Origin: Clostridiales bacterium
GTDB taxonomy: Bacteria > Bacillota > Clostridia > UBA1381
Length of the DNA: 64,000 nucleotides
NCBI GenBank assembly: GCA_029219585.1
Contig: JAQXTR010000011.1
Location: forward strand, 1-64,000
Direction: 5' to 3'
Part shown: piece after piece, positions 42,378 through 52,095 of the stretch
How positions within the stretch are numbered: the first letter of the stretch is position 1
How the letters are laid out: each line of letters starts with the position of its first letter
Position numbers and translations under genes: made by a program
The notes under the pieces: generated by a model
Told to the model about the DNA's origin: nothing
Databases searched by the model: none
The model's input: only the letters and a program-made list of their open reading frames with translations

Positions 42378-44237
42378 ATGATACTGGGAAATTTTGATGT
42401 TGCAGTAATAGGGGGCGGTCATGCGGGCTGTGAGGCTGCGCTGGCTTGTGCAAGACTCGGAATGAACACGGTGATGTTCTCGATAAGCCTTGATGCAATC
42501 GGTAATCTTCCGTGCAATCCTAGCATTGGAGGGACAGCCAAGGGACATCTGGTGCGTGAGGTGGACGCACTTGGGGGCGAGATGGGAAAGGCGGCGGACG
42601 CATCCTTTATACAGTCAAAAATGCTTAACCGCGGCAAAGGCCCGGCGGTTCATTCTTTGCGTGCCCAGATAGACAGAAAAACCTATCATCGTGAAATGAA
42701 GCGCCGTGTGGAGGAGCAGGAAAATCTGCAGATAAAGCAGGCGGAAATTGTTGATATAAGAGTCGAGGACGGTTGTGTGCGCGGAGTTGTAACGCATACG
42801 GGTGTGGAATACGGATGCCGGGCGGTAATAATAGCGAGCGGAACATATCTGAAGGGTAAGATTTTAATGGGCAGTTATTCCAGGGAGAGCGGACCGGACG
42901 GGATGTTCCCGGCGAATGAGCTGTCGGATAATCTGCGCAGACTCGGAATTACGCTGCGCCGCTTCAAGACCGGTACGCCGGCGCGGATACATGCCGATAC
43001 ACTCGATTATGATAAAATGCTTGTTGAAACCGGTGACGATGAAATAGTACCGTTTTCATTTGAAACCGGGCAGCCCGGAGAGAACAGGGTAAACTGCTGG
43101 CTGGTTTATACCAACGAGAAGACGCATAATATAATAATGGATAATCTTGAACGGAGCGCGATGTACGGCGGTCTTGTAGAGGGCGTAGGACCGAGGTACT
43201 GCCCGTCTATTGAAGATAAGGTTGTGCGGTTTAACACACGCCCCAGACATCAGCTCTTTATTGAGCCCATGGGACTTGATACGAAGGAAATGTACGCCCA
43301 GGGCTTTTCCACAAGCCTTCCGGAAGACGTGCAGCTGGAGATGTACAGAAGCGTCGAGGGTTTGGAGCATTGCGAGATTATGAGAAGCGCATATGCCATA
43401 GAGTATGACTGCTGTGATCCTACGGAGCTTTACGCGACGCTGGAGTTCAAGAAAATAGAAGGTCTTTACGGAGCGGGGCAGTTCAACGGCACCTCAGGCT
43501 ATGAGGAGGCGGCGGCTCAGGGGCTTGTTGCCGGAATTAATGCCGCCCTTAAGCTGAAGGGCGAGGAGCCGATGATTTTGCAGCGGCTTGACGGCTATAT
43601 AGGAACACTTATAGACGATCTTGTTACAAAGGGAACGAATGAGCCGTATCGAATGATGACCTCGCGGTCTGAATACCGCCTGCTTTTAAGACAGGATAAT
43701 GCGGATGAAAGACTTACGCCGATAGGCCACCGTGTAGGACTTATAAGCGATGAGCGGTATGAAAGACTTTTAAAAAAGCTTGAAATGACGGATAATGAGA
43801 TTAAGCGTATTAACGGCATAACCGTGCCGCCGAGACTGGCAAACCCCGTGCTTGAACGGTATAATTCAACTCCGGTAAAGGTGGGTATAAGACTTTCGGA
43901 GCTTATACGCCGCCCGGAGCTTGACTATGCAAAGCTTGCCGACTGTGATCCGGACAGACCGCAGCTGCCGCGTGAGGTGGCTGAAGAGGCGGAGATAAAG
44001 CTGAAATATGACGGATATATAAAGCGTCAGCTTCAGCAGGCGGAGGCGGCAAGGAAGATGGAAAGCCGCCTTATGCCGGAGGATACGGATTACGATGAAA
44101 TATACGGGCTGCGCCTTGAAGCGCGGCAGAAGCTGAAAAAGATACGTCCGAAATCTCTGGGGCAGGCGTCGCGTATTTCAGGTGTTTCTCCCGCTGATGT
44201 GTCGGTGCTTATCATATGGCTTGAGAGCAGGAAATAA
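42378..44237 (+). CDS. mnmG: tRNA U34 carboxymethylaminomethyl-modifying enzyme, FAD subunit
   Basis: A 619-residue FAD protein that, with MnmE, modifies the wobble uridine of several tRNAs. Motifs: the dinucleotide fold DVAVIGGGHAGCEAALACARLG at the N-terminus, GNLPCNPSIGGTAKGHLVREVDALGG, ASGTYLKG, and RFKTGTPARIH. The SGYEEAAAQGLVAG block and the C-terminal helical domain (DYDEIYGLRLEARQKL...SLGQASRISGVSPADVSVL) are complete. Length is normal. The start abuts the previous stop. MnmE is not in this window. Confidence 0.96.
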   Translation: MILGNFDVAVIGGGHAGCEAALACARLGMNTVMFSISLDAIGNLPCNPSIGGTAKGHLVREVDALGGEMGKAADASFIQSKMLNRGKGPAVHSLRAQIDRKTYHREMKRRVEEQENLQIKQAEIVDIRVEDGCVRGVVTHTGVEYGCRAVIIASGTYLKGKILMGSYSRESGPDGMFPANELSDNLRRLGITLRRFKTGTPARIHADTLDYDKMLVETGDDEIVPFSFETGQPGENRVNCWLVYTNEKTHNIIMDNLERSAMYGGLVEGVGPRYCPSIEDKVVRFNTRPRHQLFIEPMGLDTKEMYAQGFSTSLPEDVQLEMYRSVEGLEHCEIMRSAYAIEYDCCDPTELYATLEFKKIEGLYGAGQFNGTSGYEEAAAQGLVAGINAALKLKGEEPMILQRLDGYIGTLIDDLVTKGTNEPYRMMTSRSEYRLLLRQDNADERLTPIGHRVGLISDERYERLLKKLEMTDNEIKRINGITVPPRLANPVLERYNSTPVKVGIRLSELIRRPELDYAKLADCDPDRPQLPREVAEEAEIKLKYDGYIKRQLQQAEAARKMESRLMPEDTDYDEIYGLRLEARQKLKKIRPKSLGQASRISGVSPADVSVLIIWLESRK

Positions 44238-44281
44238 ACATAAGGAAACAACGTATAATATGGTTATTTTATATGCTTTTG

Positions 44282-44321
44282 ACTAAGTTTTCTATAGTCA
44301 ATGCAATGAAGAAAACTTAGT
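44282..44321. repeat. 12-bp perfect inverted repeat after mnmG, no U-tract
   Basis: ACTAAGTTTTCT (44282-44293) pairs with AGAAAACTTAGT (44310-44321) across a 16-base loop. It is followed by AAAAAGAGG on the + strand, so it is not a normal terminator. It may be an mRNA-stabilising hairpin or a factor site. Confidence 0.6.
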
Positions 44322-44361
44322 AAAAAGAGGTTTTAACCGCTGTGCTGCTGCAATTTTTTCC

Positions 44362-44390
44362 TTGACAACAGTTTATAAATATGATAAAAT
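44362..44390 (+). promoter_or_regulatory. Promoter of the yhbY-nadD-yqeK-rsfS-leuS operon
   Basis: TTGACA (44362-44367), 17-base spacer, TAAAAT (44385-44390). Confidence 0.8.
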
Positions 44391-44437
44391 AAAATTTGGC
44401 AAAATAGTAATGGACAAATAGTATTGGGAGGTTATCT

Positions 44438-44740
44438 ATGATAACAGGAAAACAGAGAGCGTTTTTAAGAAAGCTCGGACATGAGCTGCAGCCGGTTATG
44501 CAGATCGGCAAGGAGGGACTTTCCGATACCGTTATCGGCGCTATAGATGAGGTTCTTGAAAAAAGAGAGCTTATTAAAATTTCAATTCTTGAAAGTGCTA
44601 TGCTTGATACAAGAGACACCTGTAATGAAACGGCAAGGCGGCTTAAGGCTGAGCCTGTTCAGGCTATCGGAAACAAGTTCATCCTTTACCGCAGAGCGGA
44701 GAAGGAGAAGAACAGGCATATAGAAATTCCGAAGAAATGA
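44438..44740 (+). CDS. yhbY: CRM-domain RNA-binding protein, ribosome assembly factor
   Basis: A 100-residue CRM (YhbY) domain protein: TGKQRAFLRKLGHELQPVMQIGKEGLSDTVIGAID...ELIKISILES...AEPVQAIGNKFILYR. The GKxG loop (QIGKEG) binds RNA. The family assists large-subunit maturation. GGGAGG supports the ATG. It opens an operon of translation and NAD genes and overlaps nadD by four bases (ATGA). This order (yhbY, nadD, yqeK, rsfS) is typical of Firmicutes. Confidence 0.95.
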   Translation: MITGKQRAFLRKLGHELQPVMQIGKEGLSDTVIGAIDEVLEKRELIKISILESAMLDTRDTCNETARRLKAEPVQAIGNKFILYRRAEKEKNRHIEIPKK

Positions 44741-45330
44741 AGAAAATCGGTATTTTAGGCGGCACATTTGATCCGGTTCATAACGGGCATATGATAGTTG
44801 CGCGCAGTGCTATGGAGCAGTTCGGACTTGACGAGGTGCGAATAATGACGGGCGGAAACCCGCCGCATAAGCGTAATGCCGATGTTACGGCGGCAGATAT
44901 AAGACATGAGATGGTAAGTATTGCTGCCGAAGGTGAAAAGGGGCTTGTTCCGTTTGACTATGAGCTTAATAAGGAGTCTTATTCCTATACCTTTGAAACC
45001 GTGACGGAGCTGAATGATAAATATCCCGAGGTTGAGTGGTATTTTATAATCGGAGAGGATTCTTTGAGGGATATTTTAAAATGGTACAAGCCGGATATAA
45101 TAGTAAAGAAATGTATTCTTCTTGTTTATCCCAGAGACGGAGGCTTTGCAGCGGAGCTTATAAAGGAGCGTGCGGCGCAGCTTAACGGCGATATAAGAGA
45201 AATACACGCGCCGATGTTCGGAATCTCATCAACTGAAATCAGGAAAAGGCTATCGGAAGGAAAATCCGTTAAATACCTTGTGCCGGATGGGGTGGAGGAA
45301 TATATAAAAAAACATAAATTATATCGGTAA
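44737..45330 (+). CDS. nadD: Nicotinate-nucleotide adenylyltransferase
   Basis: A 197-residue nucleotidyltransferase that makes deamido-NAD. Motifs are GGTFDPVHNGHMI at the N-terminus (the GxFxPxHxGH signature), GGNPPHKR, the FIIGEDSLRD segment and ISSTEIRKRL at the C-terminal ATP site. It is translationally coupled to yhbY by an ATGA overlap and lies 13 bases ahead of yqeK. Length fits the family (about 190-210). Confidence 0.96.
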   Translation: MKKIGILGGTFDPVHNGHMIVARSAMEQFGLDEVRIMTGGNPPHKRNADVTAADIRHEMVSIAAEGEKGLVPFDYELNKESYSYTFETVTELNDKYPEVEWYFIIGEDSLRDILKWYKPDIIVKKCILLVYPRDGGFAAELIKERAAQLNGDIREIHAPMFGISSTEIRKRLSEGKSVKYLVPDGVEEYIKKHKLYR

Positions 45331-45343
45331 GGAAAAGAGACAG

Positions 45344-45910
45344 ATGAATAAGAAGGAAATGCAGTCAAAGCTTCATAAGGCATTGAAGAAAAAACGCTTT
45401 GAGCACAGCCTCGGGGTCAGAGACGAAGCGGCAAGAATGGCAGAGCGGTTCGGAGCAGATACTGAAAAGGCATATATAGCCGGACTTCTGCACGATTGCG
45501 CAAAATGCCTTAAGCCGGAGGAGGAGAAAGAGCTGATCACGCGGTACGGTTATGAACCGGACGAGATGACAAGGCTTTGCCATCCGGTTCTTCACGCACC
45601 GCTGGGTGCGCTTATCGCGCGGCATGAATACGGTGTAGAGGACGAGGAAATTCTTGATGCGATACGCTATCATACGGTTGCGCGCGCGGATATGACGCTT
45701 CTGGATAAGATAGTTTATATTGCCGATGTTACAGAGCCGAACCGTGACTACGACGGTGTAGAGCTGATACGAAGGCTGGCGGCAAAAAACATTGATGATG
45801 CGTATAGGGAGGCCGTGCGTCAGGCGCTTACGCATAATATAAAAAAGGAAACGATTATTCATCCCAATACGCTTGATGCGTGGAATGAAATATGCAGAAA
45901 GAAATTATAA
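45344..45910 (+). CDS. yqeK: HD-domain phosphohydrolase (YqeK family, Ap4A hydrolase type)
   Basis: A 188-residue HD-superfamily enzyme: KKKRFEHSLGVRDEAARMAERFG (first His), then GLLHDCAK (the HD pair), then HPVLHAPLGALIARHEYG and DAIRYHTVARADMTLLDKIVYIADVTEPNR. YqeK proteins are symmetrical bis(5'-nucleosyl)-tetraphosphatases that clear alarmones such as Ap4A. It sits between nadD and rsfS as is standard in Bacillota. Confidence 0.93.
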   Translation: MNKKEMQSKLHKALKKKRFEHSLGVRDEAARMAERFGADTEKAYIAGLLHDCAKCLKPEEEKELITRYGYEPDEMTRLCHPVLHAPLGALIARHEYGVEDEEILDAIRYHTVARADMTLLDKIVYIADVTEPNRDYDGVELIRRLAAKNIDDAYREAVRQALTHNIKKETIIHPNTLDAWNEICRKKL

Positions 45911-45929
45911 AGAAAAGGGGAAGAAGGAT

Positions 45930-46289
45930 ATGACCGCTTTAGAAAAGGCAAATATAGCCGTAAAGGCGCTTGATGATAAGAAGGCATCTAACATTGAGCT
46001 TTTGGATGTTGCGCAGCAAACCTCACTGGGCGAATATTTTGTAATCGCTTCATGTCAGTCAAGCGTGCAGGTTCGCGCATGCGCCGATGAGGTTGAGGAG
46101 CAGCTGGACGAGGCAGGAATCTCAGTTCTGCACAGAGAGGGCTACAGCACAGGCTCATGGATACTCATGGACTATGGTGACGTTATAGTGCACGTTATGC
46201 AGCAGGAGGCGCGCGAGTTCTACGGAATAGAAAGACTGTGGGATGATGCGGGAACGGTAAAGAAAACAGAGGAAGAAACAGAAGAGTAA
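45930..46289 (+). CDS. rsfS: Ribosome silencing factor
   Basis: A 119-residue protein starting at 45930 (MTALEKANIAVKALDDKKA) with GAAGGA upstream; a longer frame from 45873 overlaps yqeK. RsfS (YbeB/Iojap) blocks joining of ribosomal subunits by binding uL14 when nutrients are low. Motifs: DVAQQTSLGEYFVIASCQSSVQVRA, EGYSTGSWILMDYGDVIVHVM and REFYGIERLW. It has an acidic tail. It completes the standard yhbY-nadD-yqeK-rsfS order and leads into leuS. Confidence 0.94.
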   Translation: MTALEKANIAVKALDDKKASNIELLDVAQQTSLGEYFVIASCQSSVQVRACADEVEEQLDEAGISVLHREGYSTGSWILMDYGDVIVHVMQQEAREFYGIERLWDDAGTVKKTEEETEE

Positions 46290-46356
46290 TTTAGCTTGTT
46301 GCCCGGCATGCTGTTGCCTGCCGCGGCAATAAGAGGGAAAGGAATATATAAGTAAA

Positions 46357-48771
46357 ATGATTGAATATAATTTTAAGGAAATTGAGTCGAAATGGCAGAA
46401 AAGATGGGACGATGCACACGCTTTTGAGGCGGTAAACGGTTCGGACAAAAAGAAATTCTTCGGCCTTATTGAGTTCCCGTATCCGTCGGGACAGGGACTT
46501 CATGTAGGACATCCCAGAAGCTACACAGCGATGGATATAATAGCGCGTAAAAGACGTATGCAGGGATATAACGTGCTTTATCCGATAGGCTGGGATGCGT
46601 TCGGTCTTCCTGCCGAAAACTATGCGATAAAGAACAATGTTCATCCGGCTGTTATAACGGCAAAGAATATTGCAAACTTCAAGCGTCAGCTTAAAATGCT
46701 GGGCTTCTCCTTTGACTGGTCAAGAGAGGTAAACACAACAGATCCCGGCTATTATAAATGGACTCAATGGATATTTATTCAGCTCTTTAAGAAGGGTCTG
46801 GCATACAAGAAGGAAATGCCCATTAACTGGTGTACCTCATGTCAGGTTGGTCTTGCAAATGAAGAGGTTGTAAACGGAGTGTGCGAGCGCTGCGGCGGCG
46901 AAGTAATACAAAAGAGACAGAGTCAGTGGATGCTCAAGATTACCGAATATGCGCAGCGTCTTATTGATGATCTTGACGATATCGACTTCCTGGAGAAGAT
47001 AAAGACGCAGCAGAGAAACTGGATAGGACGCTCTGAGGGCGCTGAGGTTAAGTTCAGGCTTACAACGGGCGATGAGATGGTTGTTTACACAACGCGCTGC
47101 GATACGCTTTTCGGCGCTACCTACACGGTAATATCACCGGAGCATGAGCTTATTTCAAAGCTTGCGGATAAGCTAGAAAATTACGATGAAGTTAGGGCTT
47201 ATCAGGCAGAGGCGGCAAGAAAGTCCGAGTTTGAAAGAACGGAGCTTGCAAAGGAAAAGACGGGTGTTGAATTAAAGGGAGTAAAGGCAATTAATCCTGT
47301 AAACGGAAAGGAAATCCCGATTTTTGTTTCGGATTATGTGCTTGTTACCTATGGCACGGGCGCAATAATGGCTGTTCCGGCGCACGATACACGCGACTGG
47401 GAATTTGCAAAGAAGTTTAACCTTCCGATTATTGAGGTTGTCGCAGGCGGCAAGGACGTACAGGCAGAGGCATATACCGATGTCTATAAGGGAACAATGG
47501 TTAATTCCGGCTTTTTAACGGGAAAGACGGTTAAGGAAGCTATTCCGGCTATGATTGATTGGCTTGAGAAAGAGGGGCTGGGCACACGCAAGGTGAACTT
47601 TAAGCTGCGCGACTGGGTATTCTCGCGTCAGCGTTATTGGGGTGAGCCTATTCCGATTGTTCACTGTGAGAAGTGCGGCTATGTTCCTGTTCCGGAAAGC
47701 GAGCTTCCGCTTGTGCTCCCGGATATGGAGGAGTTTAAGCCGGGTGAGAACGGTGAATCACCGCTTGCAAATGCAACGGAGTGGATCAACACGACGTGTC
47801 CGCACTGCGGAGGTCCGGCAAAGCGTGAAACGGATACAATGCCTCAGTGGGCAGGCTCAAGCTGGTATTTCTTAAGATATACCGACGCGCATAATGACAA
47901 TGCTCTCGCTTCAAAAGAAGCGCTTGATTACTGGACACCGGTCGACTGGTATAACGGCGGTATGGAGCATACAACACTTCACCTGCTTTATTCGCGTTTC
48001 TGGCACAAGTTCCTCTATGATATAGGTGTTGTTCCGACTAAGGAGCCGTATCAGAAGAGAACCTCACACGGCATGATTCTCGGCGAGAACAGCGAGAAGA
48101 TGTCGAAGTCAAGAGGAAATGTTGTTAACCCTGATGATGTTGTAAATGAGGTAGGCGCGGATGCGTTCAGAACATATGAGATGTTCCTCGGCGCTTTTGA
48201 CCAGAGCACTCCGTGGTCACAGCAGGGACTGAAGGGCTGCTACAGATTCATTGAAAAGGTATGGAATCTTCAGGGCATTATGACCGACGATGAAGGCTGC
48301 AGTCCGGAGCTTGAAAAGTCGGTGCATAAGATGATAAAGAAGGTCGGTGAGGACTTTGAGAGAATGAAGTTCAACACAGCTATAGCTACGATGATGAGCT
48401 TCTTAAACGAGGTTTCAAAGAAAGGCTCAATAACAAAAGGTGAATATAAGATACTTATAACACTCCTTAACCCGGTTGCACCGCATATGACAGAGGAGCT
48501 TTGGGAGATCCTCGGCGGAGAAGGTATGCTCTCTTTGGCACAGTGGCCGGAGTACGATGAAGCAAAGACTGTTGACGACGAGGTAGAGGTTGTCGTTCAG
48601 ATAAACGGCAAGATTAAGGATAAAGCAATGGTTCCGGCGGGACTTGACAGAGACGGTCTTGCAGAGCTTGCAATGCAGCTTGACAGCGTTAAGGCACTTA
48701 CTGAAGGAAAAAATGTTGTTAAGGTTATTGCAGTACCGGGAAGATTGATTAATATTGTAGTAAAAGGTTAA
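46357..48771 (+). CDS. leuS: Leucyl-tRNA synthetase
   Basis: An 804-residue class I synthetase. The HIGH-type motif is in [17 protein letters not shown] (about 42-58). Zinc-type cysteines (CTSCQ, CERCG) follow, with the CP1 editing domain ([27 protein letters not shown]). A second Cys cluster (CEKCGYVPV...CPHCG) and the KMSKS loop ([15 protein letters not shown], about 587-601) come next. Length and domain order are normal. A hairpin at about 46299-46329 lies in the 67-base gap after rsfS, but there is no T-box. It is followed at 20 bases by an SseB-family gene. Confidence 0.97.
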   Translation: MIEYNFKEIESKWQKRWDDAHAFEAVNGSDKKKFFGLIEFPYPSGQGLHVGHPRSYTAMDIIARKRRMQGYNVLYPIGWDAFGLPAENYAIKNNVHPAVITAKNIANFKRQLKMLGFSFDWSREVNTTDPGYYKWTQWIFIQLFKKGLAYKKEMPINWCTSCQVGLANEEVVNGVCERCGGEVIQKRQSQWMLKITEYAQRLIDDLDDIDFLEKIKTQQRNWIGRSEGAEVKFRLTTGDEMVVYTTRCDTLFGATYTVISPEHELISKLADKLENYDEVRAYQAEAARKSEFERTELAKEKTGVELKGVKAINPVNGKEIPIFVSDYVLVTYGTGAIMAVPAHDTRDWEFAKKFNLPIIEVVAGGKDVQAEAYTDVYKGTMVNSGFLTGKTVKEAIPAMIDWLEKEGLGTRKVNFKLRDWVFSRQRYWGEPIPIVHCEKCGYVPVPESELPLVLPDMEEFKPGENGESPLANATEWINTTCPHCGGPAKRETDTMPQWAGSSWYFLRYTDAHNDNALASKEALDYWTPVDWYNGGMEHTTLHLLYSRFWHKFLYDIGVVPTKEPYQKRTSHGMILGENSEKMSKSRGNVVNPDDVVNEVGADAFRTYEMFLGAFDQSTPWSQQGLKGCYRFIEKVWNLQGIMTDDEGCSPELEKSVHKMIKKVGEDFERMKFNTAIATMMSFLNEVSKKGSITKGEYKILITLLNPVAPHMTEELWEILGGEGMLSLAQWPEYDEAKTVDDEVEVVVQINGKIKDKAMVPAGLDRDGLAELAMQLDSVKALTEGKNVVKVIAVPGRLINIVVKG

Positions 48772-48790
48772 GCGAAGGGAGAAAAAGAAT

Positions 48791-49549
48791 ATGGCATTCT
48801 GGAATAAAAAGAAAAAGGAAGAGGAAAATCCGGAGGTTCAGAGCAAGGCAGAGGGTTCGGCCGAAGCAGGTAGCGAGGGAAGCACGCTTGATATAGTAAA
48901 GGAAACTATGGAGCAGGCAAAGGAGGAGCTTCGCGAGGAGCGTAACCGTGCGGCAGAGGAGGCAAGAGCGGCGCAGGCGGCAAATGAGCAGCCGGGCGGC
49001 GCAATGCCATCGGCGGATGAGATAAGACATGCGCAGGAGATAATTGCCAGAGCGCAGGCGGCGCAGGCCAATCAGATTCCGTCAGGAGCAAAGGTCGGAG
49101 TTAATGCACCTGTAAACACGGCAAGCCTTAAGGCGGTTATAGCGCAGTTTATGCAGTCAAAGACTCAGGAAAATCTGAAGCTTGTTATGGACTGTCTTCA
49201 GAATCCCAAGACACTTGTATGCGTTCCGGCGCAGATAATTACAAGTAAGGAAAATCAGGAAAAGATGAAGCAGGGAGGAGAGGTTCAGCTGCAGGGCCCG
49301 ATAAAAATCAGCCCGGTTATTCTTACCGATAACACAGGCAAGAAGGTGTTCCCGATATTCTCCGGCGAGGATACAATCCCGGACAATATTAAAAACAGTA
49401 CACCGAAGGTAAATCTGCCGTTCCAGCAGTGTTTCAATATAATGAGAGGTATAAAGGATGTTACAACCTTTGCTCTTGATCCGTTTACGGCAAACATTAC
49501 AATGGGTGTAAATATTCAGCAGAATTCTGATGCACCCCAAAAGTCATAA
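48791..49549 (+). CDS. SseB-family protein
   Basis: A 252-residue protein with an Ala/Glu-rich coiled N-terminal half (about residues 20-105, EEARAAQAAN and similar) and a C-terminal SseB domain. The domain reads NTASLKAVIAQFMQSKTQENLKLVMDCLQ...VCVPAQII...KISPVILTDNTGKKVFPIFSG...DVTTFALDPFTANITMGV. SseB-like proteins are widespread in Firmicutes with unclear function. GAAGGGAG precedes the ATG. It is cotranscribed with leuS; the next gene has its own regulated promoter. Confidence 0.85.
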   Translation: MAFWNKKKKEEENPEVQSKAEGSAEAGSEGSTLDIVKETMEQAKEELREERNRAAEEARAAQAANEQPGGAMPSADEIRHAQEIIARAQAAQANQIPSGAKVGVNAPVNTASLKAVIAQFMQSKTQENLKLVMDCLQNPKTLVCVPAQIITSKENQEKMKQGGEVQLQGPIKISPVILTDNTGKKVFPIFSGEDTIPDNIKNSTPKVNLPFQQCFNIMRGIKDVTTFALDPFTANITMGVNIQQNSDAPQKS

Positions 49550-49604
49550 TTGTAAACCTAACAAATAAAATATGGTTGACAAATTTAACTCCTTGTGTTA
49601 TAAT
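49550..49604 (+). promoter_or_regulatory. bioY promoter with BirA-type biotin operator
   Basis: TTGACA (49576-49581) and TATAAT (49599-49604) are 17 bases apart. TTGTAAACC (49550-49558) and GGTTGACAA (49574-49582), separated by 15 bases, form an imperfect inverted repeat matching the BirA operator pattern (TTGTTAACC-n14/15-GGTTAACAA). The right half covers the -35, so BirA with biotinyl-AMP should repress. Confidence 0.8.
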
Positions 49605-49637
49605 CATACAGTGATTATAGTATAAGGAGTTGTTTTT

Positions 49638-50195
49638 ATGAGAAAAAATAAGACAAGAGATTTATGCCTGTGCGCTGTGTTTGCGGCGCTTACGGCGGTG
49701 GGAGCGTTTATTAAGATTCCTGTTCCGGTATGTCCGTTCACTCTGCAGCTGCTGTTTACCACGCTTGCAGGACTGCTGATAGGGAAGAAATTAGGCGCGC
49801 TGAGTGTTGCGGTTTATGTTATCATAGGTCTGCTGGGTGTTCCCGTATTCACGCAGGGAGGCGGCTTCGGATATGTTTTGCAGCCAACCTTCGGCTATCT
49901 CATCGGATATATAGCGGGAACATATCTTACAGGCGCGATTGCACAAGGAAGTAAGGAGCCCACGTTTTTAAGACTGCTTGCTGCATCTTTGGGAGGACTT
50001 CTGGTAGTATATCTTTTCGGTATGATTTATCTGTATATTATATGCAATTATGTGCTTGATGCGGCGTATACAGTAGGATACGTTGTGCTATACTGTTTTG
50101 TGCTGGCAGTGCCGGGGGATATTGTGCTTTGCGGTGTTGCATCTGTGATAGCAAAGAGATTGCGTCCGGTTCTTATGAAGGGAGAAATCATGTAA
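49638..50195 (+). CDS. bioY: Biotin transporter S-component BioY
   Basis: A 185-residue membrane protein with six hydrophobic segments. The BioY motifs TAVGAFIKIPVPVCPFTLQLLFTTLAGLLIG (about residues 19-49) and LLGVPVFTQGGGFGYVLQPTFGYLIGYIAG (about 65-94) are present. It captures biotin, alone or as the S-unit of an ECF transporter. It is followed without a gap by bioD and bioA behind a BirA-type operator, so uptake and the last synthesis steps share control. AAGGAG supports the ATG. Confidence 0.96.
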   Translation: MRKNKTRDLCLCAVFAALTAVGAFIKIPVPVCPFTLQLLFTTLAGLLIGKKLGALSVAVYVIIGLLGVPVFTQGGGFGYVLQPTFGYLIGYIAGTYLTGAIAQGSKEPTFLRLLAASLGGLLVVYLFGMIYLYIICNYVLDAAYTVGYVVLYCFVLAVPGDIVLCGVASVIAKRLRPVLMKGEIM

Positions 50196-50885
50196 ATGTC
50201 CAGGGGTATATTTATTACAGGCACGGGTACGGATGTGGGCAAGACCTACGTTACTGCACTTGTTGTCAAAAAGCTGCGCAGCTGCGGTGTTGACGCAGGC
50301 TATTATAAGGCTGCGCTCTCGGGTGCGGATGAGGATAACGGAGCTCTTATTCCGGGTGATGCAAAGTATGTTTGCGATATTGCCGGAATAAACGCGAATC
50401 CGTCGGATTGTGTATCATATATCTATAAAAATGCGTATTCTCCGCATCTTGCGGCTCTTATTGAAGGAAACCCTGTTGAGCCTGAGGTTATAAGAAAAGA
50501 TTTTGACAGGTCGTCCGAAAAATATGAATATATCACCGTAGAGGGCAGCGGAGGAATAATCTGTCCGATACGCTATGATAAGAAAATCATGCTTGAGGAT
50601 ATTGTTAAGGAACTGAAGCTTCCGACACTGCTTGTTGCGGATGCGGGGCTGGGCACAATAAATTCCGTGGTGCTTACGGTTTTCTATATGCTTCAGCACG
50701 GAATGCGTGTGAACGGAATAATATTTAACCGCTTTGTTGACGGTGATACAATAATGGAGGACAATGTTAAAATGGTTGAAGAAATGACCGGTATTAAGGT
50801 TATTGCCAAGGTACATAAGGGCGATACTGAGCTTGATATTGACGCAGATATTCTCAAGGGAATGTATGAGGAGGTACAGAAATGA
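50196..50885 (+). CDS. bioD: Dethiobiotin synthetase
   Basis: A 229-residue ATP-dependent enzyme closing the ureido ring to form dethiobiotin from DAPA. The P-loop is GTGTDVGKTYVTAL (about 8-21). The DAPA-binding lysine lies in YYKAALSG (typically YWKPVQTG), and EGSGGIICPI matches the EGAGG motif. The start follows the bioY stop directly, and the end overlaps bioA by four bases (ATGA). Slight drift in the lysine loop is noted but the overall site is intact. Confidence 0.93.
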   Translation: MSRGIFITGTGTDVGKTYVTALVVKKLRSCGVDAGYYKAALSGADEDNGALIPGDAKYVCDIAGINANPSDCVSYIYKNAYSPHLAALIEGNPVEPEVIRKDFDRSSEKYEYITVEGSGGIICPIRYDKKIMLEDIVKELKLPTLLVADAGLGTINSVVLTVFYMLQHGMRVNGIIFNRFVDGDTIMEDNVKMVEEMTGIKVIAKVHKGDTELDIDADILKGMYEEVQK

Positions 50886-52081
50886 TATGGTATCCGTATG
50901 AACAGCTGAAAACAATGAAGACACCTTATAAAATAATTGACGCTGAGGGAGTTTATTTATATACCGAGGATGCTAAGCTGATAGATTCCGTTTCGTCATG
51001 GTGGAGCGTTATTCACGGATATAAAAATCCGGTGCTGAATAATGCGATTATTGAGCAGACAGAGAAATTTGCTCATGTCATGTTAGGGGGACTTACCCAC
51101 GACCCTGTACAAAATCTGTCAGATAAGCTTGCAGAGTGGCTGCCGGGTGATCTTGACTACTGTTTCTTCTCGGATTCGGGAAGTGTCGGCGTTGAGGTGA
51201 GCTTGAAAATGGCGCTGCAGTATTACGTTAATAAAGGTGATTTGAAGCGTACAAAGGTTCTGGCTCTTACGCATGCCTATCACGGGGATACCTTCAAGGC
51301 TATGGAGGTAGGTGATGATGAAGACTATCATTTCATACTTGAGGCATACGGTGAAAAAAAGGACTGCATTCATATTCCGACGGAAATACCGGCTCTGGAG
51401 GAAGCGTTCAGGAAATATCACGAGGAGCTGAACTGCTTTATTGTTGAGCCGCTTTTGCAGGGCGCAGGAGGTATGAGAATGTATGATGTTTCGTTCTTAC
51501 GGCGTGCAAGGGAGCTTTGCGATGAGTATGGAGTGCTGCTTATATTTGATGAGGTTGCGACCGGATTCGGAAGAACGGGAAATCGTTTTGTTGCAGATCT
51601 TGTTCTGCCGGATATTCTTGTTCTTGGCAAGGCGCTCACGGGCGGCTATATCGGTCATGCGGTTACGGTTGCAAATCATAAGGTGTTTAACGGCTTCTGG
51701 TCTGACGCTCCGGAAAAGGCGCTTATGCACGGACCGACCTTTATGGGAAATGCTCTTGCGTGCAGTGTTGCGCTCAAATCCATTGAGCTTTTTGAAAACG
51801 GAAATTATATGGAGCGCATAAAGCATATAGAAGAAGTTACAAAGCGTGAAATGGGAGGCTTTAGTGCCCCCGGGATTAAGGAAATACGCATTATGGGCGG
51901 CTGTGTCTGTATTGAGGTATATGACAGCGGCGACATTAAGGGGTATCAGCAGTTCGCCTATGAGCGCGGTGTGTTTTCACGTCCGTTCCTTAACTATATG
52001 TATGCGATGGTTCCATATGTCATTAATGATGAACAGCTCCTTAAAGTTCTGAACACGATGAAGGAATGGTTCGCGAAATAA
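50882..52081 (+). CDS. bioA: Adenosylmethionine-8-amino-7-oxononanoate aminotransferase
   Basis: A 399-residue fold-type I aminotransferase making DAPA. BioA-like features are WYPYEQLK at the N-terminus, SVSSWWSVIHGY (substrate lid Trp residues), FSDSGSVGVEVSLKMA, HAYHGDTFKAMEVGD, IFDEVATGFGRTG, and the PLP lysine in LGKALTGGY. It is shorter than typical BioA (about 430) by trimmed loops. The operon ends here, with a terminator. No bioB, bioF or bioW is in this window. Confidence 0.93.
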   Translation: MIWYPYEQLKTMKTPYKIIDAEGVYLYTEDAKLIDSVSSWWSVIHGYKNPVLNNAIIEQTEKFAHVMLGGLTHDPVQNLSDKLAEWLPGDLDYCFFSDSGSVGVEVSLKMALQYYVNKGDLKRTKVLALTHAYHGDTFKAMEVGDDEDYHFILEAYGEKKDCIHIPTEIPALEEAFRKYHEELNCFIVEPLLQGAGGMRMYDVSFLRRARELCDEYGVLLIFDEVATGFGRTGNRFVADLVLPDILVLGKALTGGYIGHAVTVANHKVFNGFWSDAPEKALMHGPTFMGNALACSVALKSIELFENGNYMERIKHIEEVTKREMGGFSAPGIKEIRIMGGCVCIEVYDSGDIKGYQQFAYERGVFSRPFLNYMYAMVPYVINDEQLLKVLNTMKEWFAK

Positions 52082-52095
52082 AAAGACCGACAATA

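Noticed and set aside
46290-46356. T-box leader before leuS (also sought before valS and asnS)
   Set aside because: No T-box sequence (GGGTGGNACCGCG-like) was found; gaps are 67, 20 and 45 bases, too short. Only a simple hairpin is present before leuS.
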